A stretch of 64,000 nucleotides of DNA from Kiritimatiellia bacterium. GTDB lineage: Bacteria > Verrucomicrobiota > Kiritimatiellia > RFP12 > UBA1067. A model generated the notes under the pieces. It was not told the origin of the DNA, did no database searches, and was given only the letters and a program-made list of their open reading frames with translations. The DNA lies in the NCBI GenBank assembly GCA_028686345.1, contig JAQUCE010000013.1, positions 1 to 64,000 on the forward strand, written 5' to 3'. The first letter of the stretch is position 1; each line of letters opens with the position of its first letter. This document shows, one piece after another, positions 9,001 to 15,417 of this stretch. The position numbers and the translations under genes were made by a program.

Positions 9001-10213
9001 TCTCGCTGCCATAGAGGGCCAGGATGTTGGTCTGTGTGCCAGTGCCGCCGTTGGCATCGAAGGTCACCGGCACACGCGGTGCCAGCATTGGATAACCATC
9101 CTGCGAACCGATGAGGCTCCAGGTGCGGAGCTGTGGATGCGCGACGGCCTGGGCGGCCACATGCGCGTTGAGCGCAACCAGCAGGTTCGAGGTGGCGTAG
9201 AGCGGATGGGCTGCATTCAACCAGCCCGGTGCGACTGAGAAATAAAAACTGTTGGTCGGCTGTGCGCCGCTGCCCGCAGCATTCCAGGTACCTTGCCAAG
9301 CGTCGGGACGGATCCAGTAGCTGTCGCTGGCAATTACAGCTGTATGCAGGTTGCCGATCAGACCGCCGGACGCTGTCGATCCTTCGACCACACCGAGGTT
9401 CAGGCAGTTAGCCAGTTCAACTGGGGAGCTTAATACGCAGGCCAGGCGGCCTACAATGCCGCCGACAGCACCGGCATATGTTCCTGTCACCTGGCCGCGG
9501 TTGAGATTGTTACGGATATCGCCGTTGCCCAGCATGTATCCCAGAATGCCTGCTACATAATTTTGGCCTTCCACACTGGCATGGTTCGAGCAATTGCGGA
9601 TTTGGCTGTTCTGTCCAGCATAGCCGACGATGCCGCCTGCATAGGAATAACTGGAGGCAGCGTAGATAACGCCCTTATTATCACAGCCATCGATCGTGCC
9701 GCCGCCCAGATAGCCCGCGATACCACCGACGCGGTCTTTGGCATGGATCTGTGTATCGGTGAGGCAGAGATTCCGAATCATGGCGCCCGCGCCGACGTAA
9801 CCGAAGAGTCCCTGATAGGAAAGGGATGCATTGTCGATCATTAATTTTGAAATGACGTGGCGTAGGCCGTCGAATGTGCCGCAAAATGGAAGTGAGGAGT
9901 TTCCAATGGCACTCCATTCGTGCGCCGATAAGTTGATGTCCGCCGTGAGCGTGAGGGTGACACCCGTGAAGTTGGTCACGTTGTTATTGACCAGCACCGC
10001 CATGCCGGCCAGACGCTGAGCGGAGTTGATGGTGTAAGAGGAAGAGGCTCCGTCGTACCAGTTAGTCGAGAAGTTCGGCACCGTGTCCCATGTGGCAGCC
10101 CGCAGGGTGGCTGCCACAACGCTCAGAATCGCCACGGCAGACCAGTGTGAAAACCGGAGGCGTGCGCGCTGTCGGTTGACCATTGTCGTGCTGTTTGAAT
10201 TCGGCATGCTCAT
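3053..10213 (-). CDS. Giant secreted GLUG / InlB B-repeat surface protein
   Basis: About 2,386 residues. Chosen start: MSMPNSN, which has AAGGGAGCG at workable spacing; a longer in-frame start at 10,252 exists. A long basic N-region and hydrophobic core (AVAILSVVAATLRAA) form the signal peptide. The mature protein is built from roughly five large modules. Each begins with a (Y/A)xxWY...AQxLAGxAVLVN segment and an FxGTFDGxxHxI.NLxI segment, then GLUG-type beta-helix repeats (VGGIAGxL.GxxRNCxNxGxVxG). Runs of InlB/Listeria-Bacteroides repeats (YTVSFDANNGSGAQ...YYTANGTSAxxW...LYAxW) lie between the modules. The end is a beta domain closing with FFRVQAQQVLY. This architecture fits an adhesin or surface fibre; no catalytic motif was seen. 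It starts about 36 bases after the giant LamG-like gene stops, so the two are probably co-transcribed. Confidence 0.85.
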   Translation of the reverse strand: MSMPNSNSTTMVNRQRARLRFSHWSAVAILSVVAATLRAATWDTVPNFSTNWYDGASSSYTINSAQRLAGMAVLVNNNVTNFTGVTLTLTADINLSAHEWSAIGNSSLPFCGTFDGLRHVISKLMIDNASLSYQGLFGYVGAGAMIRNLCLTDTQIHAKDRVGGIAGYLGGGTIDGCDNKGVIYAASSYSYAGGIVGYAGQNSQIRNCSNHASVEGQNYVAGILGYMLGNGDIRNNLNRGQVTGTYAGAVGGIVGRLACVLSSPVELANCLNLGVVEGSTASGGLIGNLHTAVIASDSYWIRPDAWQGTWNAAGSGAQPTNSFYFSVAPGWLNAAHPLYATSNLLVALNAHVAAQAVAHPQLRTWSLIGSQDGYPMLAPRVPVTFDANGGTGTQTNILALYGSEMPEIAIAVKQAGYLFTGYFDAEKSGTRYYNADGTSAAAWERSTATTLYAQWEPATYTLSFDPSGGTGAQNKVLATYLEWLPAIVVAVTRIGYNFDGYFDAASGGSRYYDYDGSGVNWWDKTTDTTLYAQWLPKMSDIVFDPNGGSGWQSTTYATYGEPMSTLFSIDIYRSGYTFTGFFDAASGGTRYYNADGSSARTWNKEEQWVELYAQWAPAPYTISFHANGGTGTQTNITAYFNSPLPQLAIAVSRAGHTFQGYADDNDMLYYNANGTSVRDWEVPENSVLYAAWRPYNWSDPGAYATNWYAESALSFTISNAQQLAGFAVLVNQGVDFSAATVSVIAEISLAGREWSPIGDASSFFVGTFDGGYHTISNLVINAPNSYGLGLFGTVADGLIQRVRLAGTVIQGGSAVGAIAGILQKGTLRSCSNHGSIQGVNEVGGISGFVDSDAELLNCSNQGSVAGVNQVGGIAGWMQSTSRIVNAANHASVQGSDYVGGLVGHLHSARVYNSVNRGAITATTAVGGLVGDMSSIGAIYNGLNLGSVSNISGLDIGGIAGASQGTAQNSYWRHPDSQGNLWNATPAGVTLLECEPFSTPPGKLANPAYGTNDLLAALNACTATIKPTLPAVWGWSLFGSEDGYPILAAESLISFDSNGGSGEQPAVAALYRVDLPALPTINISRTGYLFTGFDDAPAGGVTYYNASGEGTRTWDKQDNTTLYAGWTPITYTVTYHGNGHTAGATADSLHTYDTPLTLTGNGFSRIGYNFSGWAVSPGGTIAYLDDQQVANLANTQDAVVDLYVVWTPETYTVSFDANNGSGAQVPVIATYDAAMPPLQIGVHRPGWRFDGYFDAADGGTRYYTANGTSAALWKKEEDTLLFARWTRILWSEAGQYDIGWYAPELSSFSLNQPEQLAGLAVLVNAGNTFAGKQIALAAAINLYPFAWIPIGTPAKPFRGTFDGRGHAITGLAVEQPAANDQGFFGYAGTDTLIQNVNLVDVQVQGNTNVGALAGQLSSGIARNCQVSGMVSGAEHAGGLIGLLNGTLRNTLSTATVTAATRVGGLTGTISGGTAQNSYWLRDPGETGLDWDGAGAGTLSECFHFLLPPGALNGEPFQSSDLTGALNAWVAANSTATPELLTWSTYDSPTGYPRLTPRVTITFDLSGGSGNQPPILAVYGAELPAIAVSAARSGHTFQGYYGAPEGGSRYYNSDGTPTKIWNQLSDATLYAGWSVMNWCDPGRYDTAWHDLNPLASSFMISASEELAGFAVLVNSGITFAGKVLFLTGSLDLTGPEWTAIGSNARPFLGTFDGNGKTITGIKINQPTKDYQGLFGMVGAGGMVRSVRLIQTEICGGAYVGGVAGWLAGTTRNCANAGVVNGGEMVGGLAGLVLGTLVNCANHAAVAGLAYVGGVAGYVNGNVRNVINIGAVTGANTVGGVAGEADGAVRYAYWKKTGDEGFLWDASGLGGTLDCSYFTTPPGTLSASVHNTTALNAALNAWTIGQGAYSAWTTAGSSTGYPMLSIFNSMSFAITFDANNGNGTQAPIMATYNEPMPDLSVAVSRPGQKFTGYFTAPVNGIQYVDATGSGTREWNQVQDVTLYAHWADDWSGEGYYDTSWHDNDPKRSIYYIGNSAELAGLSVLVAHGNPFTGKMILLTNHLDLAGMDWIPIGSESARFQGFFDGNWYTISGLTIDHPVGDDQGLFGFVGAAAIIQNLNLINTAVRGQAYVGGIAGWLEGMLRNCANAGTIAGDYHCGGIAGVVIGTVRNCGNSASITGGAYAGGIAGYSIGILQNCLSIGAVAGVISAGGIVGETEATGVTTCYWRQNAQPEYSLPAVGLGPMARCFYFDAAPGTLNTLHPVYETTFLLTALNDYTSEDPALSSWTLQGSATGYPILGSLRAIPTNIVESPQVMALTVTAQHIIVVAGDIQEGATYVLLKSLSLEQPDWQPIATLVAQPGQTTITFMPERSANQPRAFFRVQAQQVLY

Positions 10214-10248
10214 CTTCATCGCTCCCTTCGCATCTGGTGAACTGGGGG

Positions 10249-13200
10249 TCAATTGCCTGAGAACGAATAGGTCTTCAGATACAGCTTGATGTCATGAACT
10301 TGATTCAGGAAGCGTGTTCTGGCGACCTCGTTGTTAGAGTGCAGCGATCCAGCCGGCACAATGATCCACCACTGGCTGTTCCAGACCGATCGTCCGATCA
10401 GGCGCGAGTTATAGCTCATCTGCTCCGGCGTGTAACCGCTGTCGTGGAAGGCGCGGATCGAAGGATATTTCCGGATCTTCCACATCTCGTTGCCGCAGAG
10501 GTTTTTAAGAACACTCCACTCCGGGGACTCCCATTGCGACTCTGCCAGCGGGTAAGGGAGCGGCAGTGCCTGGTCAACCACCTGCCAGCCGCGTGTGACG
10601 GCTGCCAGAGCACTCGACTGGATCGGCACCCGCATATAATCAAGACCTGCGGGCACGATATAGACCTGCGGGCGGTTGGCGAGCCCTGTGGAGGTATCGG
10701 AAGAGTAGCCCTCGAACCAGATGCCCACGCCGCGAACCTTGGTCGCGAAATAGGTGGAATCGAACGCATTGTCCCCTGCGTTCAAATCGTGGCCGAAGAA
10801 GTTCTTGCGGAAGGCGACCGTGCTCATGAAGGGGATCGCGAACCCCGGTTCCTCTACGGCCATGGGGGAGAAATGCAGGCAGTAACGCTGGAACTCAGGC
10901 ATTTCGAGCAGGTTGGAGCGCCAGCAGTTCTGCAGTGCGTCGCGCCAGCCGCTCTCGCCCGCGAGGGTGCGCGGCTGACGGAAGAGTTCGTGGCGCAGAC
11001 TGAAGCTGTCTGTTTCATTCTGAGGGTTATTAAAGTTTAACCGTCCTTTGAGCACATCCCAGTTGGCTGCCATGCGGAACATGATGTCCGCCAGCCCGGC
11101 GTCACCGTCCACGCCGCCTGGCAGCGGACTCTGCGGGCCACCGCCCGCGCCACGCGTGAAGCGACCCAGCGCACGGGCCCGGACAATCTGCGTCATGAAG
11201 TCGCGACCAGCGGTGTTCGCGTTGTCGGATTGCAGCAGTCCGGTCTCGTAGTCGTAGGCGCGTGCGGCCAGATAGCAGTAGCGCGCGGCGCTTTCGAAGC
11301 TCTCGTGGTAGCGCTGCAGCTCGTCGTTGCGCATGATCTGGTAGGTCATGTTGCGGTAGCGATGTGCGTTGAGGTCTGAGGACCACTGGCGGCGCAGCCG
11401 CTCCCGCTCGTTCTGCAGCTGATCGCCTTCGCTGTTCAGCATTGAGGCGCGCATGCGTGCGGCGGTGGCGGTGTTGAGCACGGCACTGCACCGCGCCAGA
11501 GCGGCGCGTGCTGTGGCGCTGGCGGCCTGGATCTCGCGGAACATCTGCTGGCGCTCGGGCGATCCGCGCGCATCGATCAGAGCCTGTTCGATCTGCTCGT
11601 CGATGCTGGCGATGGCTTTGTCGGCCGCCTCGATCGTCTGCTGCTGTTCGACGATCTGCTTCATGATCCCCTCCTGGACACCAGCCAGCAGCGTACGCAG
11701 CGCGGCGCGGCCAAGTGAGGTCAAATCATTGGAAAAACCAACCATTTTCGGAAAGGCCTCAACACCGGCATTCGTGATCAGATCTTTGAGTGTGGAGAGC
11801 TGCTCAATGGTGTAGATCACAGCCTGGGCGTTCTGCCGAGCCTGCTCGTAAAAGGCCTCGACCTCGCCGGCGGCGGCATCGTGCGGGATGCGGATGGCGA
11901 GATCGAACTCAAAGGCGCGCAGCCGCTCCATGGCATCGCGTACGCGGATCGTTTCAGCCAAGGCCTCTTCAAAGACGCCGTTCATGGCGTAGAGTTGGAT
12001 ACCGTATTCCAGATAAGCCAGCTCAATCTCGCCTTCGACCCGGCGCTGTCCTGTATAGGTGGGCGGCTTCTGCGGCAGACCGTACTCGCCGATATAGTAG
12101 TCAACGCTCTGCGGCAAGTTGGTGTAGCCTGTGACAAAGAAGGTGTAGCCCACAACCCCGTCCATTGTATCACCGCCCGGATTGACGATCACCACCGGCA
12201 TCTCTGGGATGTCGATGTTGATGTAATGCTCGAGCCCGAGATTGCCGATCTCTCCTTCGATCCAGTTCACGGCATCATCCCGCACATCACCCACAAAGCT
12301 GATGGCGCCCGCGACAATGTTGCCGAAAAAGCCGTAGTCAGGATTGGCCATGGCCGGATCGATCGGCATGGTCACTGTGCCGGTGATCTGCTCGTTGACG
12401 GAGCGGAAGTTGTCGACCAGTGCCGAGAAGTAGCGGCCGTTGACTGGGAGTGTGCTGCCGATAACATCCTGCAGATCCACATACATGAAGTGCAGGAGAT
12501 CGGGTCCGAGGTAGCCCTGCGGATAGAGTCGGCCCGGGCCGATGTCATCCTCGTAGGGTGTGCCGTAGATCTCGATCAGACGGCGGTTGATGGCTGCCTC
12601 CTCGTCATCGACCATGGTGTCAAAGTCGCGCGACTCATTCTGATCACGCAGCGCGTTACTCAGGCTCTTGACGCGGAAGAAGACCTCAGCCGCGTTGCTC
12701 AGGGCGCGCCCGGCGCGGGCATAGATCTGCTCGAAGTGCGTTTTACCCTGGTCGATCTCGGAGGGGGAGATGTCGAAGGGAATGGCGTGGTCAGCCAACC
12801 CGAGGGGGTTGAGGCCGCTGTCGGCGCGGTCGGCGTTGCGCTGGATGCGGCGCGCGATATCGGCGATCTCGCCCAACTCCGGGGTGTTTTCGCGGTCGAT
12901 GATGCGGATGCCGGTCTCGTCGGAGCGGCGCGACGGCAGCAGCGAGTTAACGGTCAGCCAGTTGTAGTAGGCACCGAGGTGGCCGCGTGTGGCCCATTCA
13001 TCTACGCCCCAGTCGCGAGCCTTGACATTCTTTTCGATCTGCTCCTGACGATAGGGGAAGCGGCCATCTTCGGCATAGAGCCAGGTGTCGGCATCCCCAT
13101 GCGTGTAGCGTTCGCGGTGGGTCAGGGCCGTGATCCGTTCGGCCGCACGGGCCTGGGCAGTTGCGGCAGCGGCAAAACGCTTCTCATGGAAGTAGGAGAG

Positions 13201-15417
13201 CGTGATCTCGGTGTCGCCCGCCAGAATGCCTTCGACCTGCGGCAGCCAGCCGAAGTTCGGGTGGCGCAGCAGATAGTAGTAGCCCTTGACTGCGCTGAGA
13301 TAGTGGCCGTATGCATCGCCGTGACCTTGCGGATAGAGTGCTACGGCATCCTCGACATCGAGGCTGCCATCCTTGTTGCCTTTGAGGTCAGAGATGCCAT
13401 AGTTGAGCACATAGGCAACTTGTCCGCCCATGATATCGTGCGTGAAGTTCCAGGCCAGCCGGTTGAAGAGCGGCCAGCGCAGTGGTGCCACGTTCTGGTC
13501 GGGCAGCATCGTGTACTCCCAGGACAGGTCGCGACCGCGCAGCAGGGTGAGCTCCTCATCGAGCAGGTTGCGGCTCTGATTCTGGAAGCAGAAGATGGAG
13601 CTTTCAGCGAAGTCATCCACCGGCGACTGGGCACCCAGATCTACAGTGGGGTTCATAGCATCGGCCAGCGCCTCGTTGCCGAGCACCATATACAACTCGT
13701 TGATGCGGCCGGCGGCCATCAGCAGGGCCAGCGAGAGCGACTTTGTGGCCTCTTTATCGGCGTCGATCGAGAGTTTACGCGCTTCGCGCAGCAGGGTCTC
13801 ATAGATCGGAATCAGCCCGTAGTCATTGAGTGCTTCCTGGTTGAGCGGCACATTGCCGTTATAGGATGATCCGGCCTGCTGCAACATGGAGAGTTCGGTG
13901 TTGAGCGCCACGTTCATGTAGTCGCGGATGCGCTGTTCAAATGGATTGATGGCCTTGAGCACGCGCTTGATCCACCCCTCTGCGAGCACCGGCTGCGTGT
14001 AGCTCGACCAGACGTTCGTGCCGATCACCATATCCGTGTCGAGTGGACGGTAGCGGCAGCGCACATAGTGGTCCGAGAGGCCGAAGACGCCGGCGTCGCC
14101 GATCGTGGCGTAGTCCTTGAGCGGAATTTCCGGCTTGGTGTTCGGCAGATAAAACCACTTGTTCGAATTATTCATCTCCGGGAAGTGTCCGTTGTCCGGA
14201 TCGCCGTACTGCCACTCAAATTCCCAGCGACCGGTATTGCCGCCGAAATCGGCGGTGTACTTGAGGTTCATCTGCTTGTCGAGCGGGTTGGAGGAGTAGA
14301 TCGGGTCCAGCATGCCCTGATAGAGTTCCGGCACAACCTCGATGATTTGCAGGAAAATGCTCTCGGAGGGCGCGACCATGTTGCGGTTGGTGCTGTTGTT
14401 AAAGGCAATTGTCACATAGCCGGCACCGCGTCCGTCGGTGGCCAGCGCCAGCGAGTCAAAGGGTGTGCTGTCATCTGTCAGCCGGAGCACCGGCAAAGGT
14501 TGCAACGCATTCAGTGCGCCTTTCCAGGTTTCGTCGTTGCCGCCGGTCACAATCTCCGGATCAATCGCGGCATTGAACAGGCGCGCGTCGAGCACGTTGA
14601 GCAGCAGGTAGTCATACTCATCGGTGCGGTCGATGAACGTGCCGGTCAGCTGAATTGCTTCACCGGGGGCGGCGCGCGGATTCCAGTAGAGGCGCTCGCG
14701 CAGCAGGGGCGAGAGTTCAGAGAAGAAGGTGTAGCCGGTTTTCGTGTCGCGGTAGCTCCTGAGCGGCAGGTCACCGGGCTCCTTGCCCTCGACAAAATCG
14801 GTCTTGCGCGCCACTGTGGGATCAATCAGATGGACACTGGGCTGTTCTGTCAAACCGTGCGGGTTGTGGCGCTCGGACTGCTGGTAGAGGATACCCACGC
14901 TAAGCTGGCCGCGGATCGCGGGCAGGCCGTTTTTAGGATTGGTCAGGGTGTCGCCGACAAAGAGCTTGGGTGTGTCGCGCGGCCACAGCGCATGGAAGGT
15001 ATAGTTGATCGGCGTGGCGGAGGGGTTGGTCGGAGGGCCGGAGGGATCCGAAGTAGGGCGTATTGGCCAGCCAATGCCGCGTCCGATGTAGTTCGAAAGC
15101 CATGCGGTGCGGGTGCCCGCCGCGGGCGGCACGGCCATCCCGGGGAAGTCGAAGAAGGGCTGGTTGGGATAGGAGAAGTCGAAGACATAGTCAGCATGGC
15201 CGCCGTCATCGCCGGCCTGGTGGGCCCAGAACCAATCTTTACGGTCGCGGAAACAGGTGGAGTTGCCCTGCAATGTGGGGCCGTCGATGAAGGTGTGCCA
15301 GTTGGCGGGCTGCAGCCGGGCGATGGGATCCGGGGCCTGGACATCTGACCGGCCTCCATAAAGGAGGAGAAGCGGTACATGTCGTTCTCTGGAACCACCT
15401 GAAAGGCCTTCATGCAA
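10249..15417 (-). CDS. Giant secreted protein, C-terminal part (frameshifted)
   Basis: This frame is the downstream two thirds of the gene that begins at 18,125. The first codons of the ORF (MHEGLSGGSRERH) are an artefact. Real protein starts near VQAPDPIARLQPANWHTFIDGP, where it continues the upstream frame after ...MYRFSSFMEAG. Joined, the product would be about 2,650 residues. The visible sequence is mostly globular and rich in Trp, Asp and Tyr. A long helical or coiled-coil stretch with many Glu, Arg and Ala lies around IMKQIVEQQQTIEAADKAIASIDEQIEQALIDARG. I recognise no catalytic family. It lies between the LamG-like N-terminal part and the GLUG-repeat gene. The split may be a sequencing or assembly error, a real mutation, or less likely programmed shifting. 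Confidence 0.65.
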   Translation of the reverse strand: MHEGLSGGSRERHVPLLLLYGGRSDVQAPDPIARLQPANWHTFIDGPTLQGNSTCFRDRKDWFWAHQAGDDGGHADYVFDFSYPNQPFFDFPGMAVPPAAGTRTAWLSNYIGRGIGWPIRPTSDPSGPPTNPSATPINYTFHALWPRDTPKLFVGDTLTNPKNGLPAIRGQLSVGILYQQSERHNPHGLTEQPSVHLIDPTVARKTDFVEGKEPGDLPLRSYRDTKTGYTFFSELSPLLRERLYWNPRAAPGEAIQLTGTFIDRTDEYDYLLLNVLDARLFNAAIDPEIVTGGNDETWKGALNALQPLPVLRLTDDSTPFDSLALATDGRGAGYVTIAFNNSTNRNMVAPSESIFLQIIEVVPELYQGMLDPIYSSNPLDKQMNLKYTADFGGNTGRWEFEWQYGDPDNGHFPEMNNSNKWFYLPNTKPEIPLKDYATIGDAGVFGLSDHYVRCRYRPLDTDMVIGTNVWSSYTQPVLAEGWIKRVLKAINPFEQRIRDYMNVALNTELSMLQQAGSSYNGNVPLNQEALNDYGLIPIYETLLREARKLSIDADKEATKSLSLALLMAAGRINELYMVLGNEALADAMNPTVDLGAQSPVDDFAESSIFCFQNQSRNLLDEELTLLRGRDLSWEYTMLPDQNVAPLRWPLFNRLAWNFTHDIMGGQVAYVLNYGISDLKGNKDGSLDVEDAVALYPQGHGDAYGHYLSAVKGYYYLLRHPNFGWLPQVEGILAGDTEITLSYFHEKRFAAAATAQARAAERITALTHRERYTHGDADTWLYAEDGRFPYRQEQIEKNVKARDWGVDEWATRGHLGAYYNWLTVNSLLPSRRSDETGIRIIDRENTPELGEIADIARRIQRNADRADSGLNPLGLADHAIPFDISPSEIDQGKTHFEQIYARAGRALSNAAEVFFRVKSLSNALRDQNESRDFDTMVDDEEAAINRRLIEIYGTPYEDDIGPGRLYPQGYLGPDLLHFMYVDLQDVIGSTLPVNGRYFSALVDNFRSVNEQITGTVTMPIDPAMANPDYGFFGNIVAGAISFVGDVRDDAVNWIEGEIGNLGLEHYINIDIPEMPVVIVNPGGDTMDGVVGYTFFVTGYTNLPQSVDYYIGEYGLPQKPPTYTGQRRVEGEIELAYLEYGIQLYAMNGVFEEALAETIRVRDAMERLRAFEFDLAIRIPHDAAAGEVEAFYEQARQNAQAVIYTIEQLSTLKDLITNAGVEAFPKMVGFSNDLTSLGRAALRTLLAGVQEGIMKQIVEQQQTIEAADKAIASIDEQIEQALIDARGSPERQQMFREIQAASATARAALARCSAVLNTATAARMRASMLNSEGDQLQNERERLRRQWSSDLNAHRYRNMTYQIMRNDELQRYHESFESAARYCYLAARAYDYETGLLQSDNANTAGRDFMTQIVRARALGRFTRGAGGGPQSPLPGGVDGDAGLADIMFRMAANWDVLKGRLNFNNPQNETDSFSLRHELFRQPRTLAGESGWRDALQNCWRSNLLEMPEFQRYCLHFSPMAVEEPGFAIPFMSTVAFRKNFFGHDLNAGDNAFDSTYFATKVRGVGIWFEGYSSDTSTGLANRPQVYIVPAGLDYMRVPIQSSALAAVTRGWQVVDQALPLPYPLAESQWESPEWSVLKNLCGNEMWKIRKYPSIRAFHDSGYTPEQMSYNSRLIGRSVWNSQWWIIVPAGSLHSNNEVARTRFLNQVHDIKLYLKTYSFSGN

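Noticed and set aside
11881-13869. A 662-residue plus-strand ORF
   Set aside because: It is antisense to the giant secreted gene; composition (many His, Val, Gln, no domains, no ribosome site) is that of a GC-rich shadow frame.
14068-15348. A 426-residue plus-strand ORF
   Set aside because: Antisense shadow of the same giant gene, no recognisable domain or start signal.
15330-15375. Programmed -1 frameshift in the giant gene
   Set aside because: No X XXY YYZ slippery sequence or obvious downstream stem; a deletion or sequence error is simpler.
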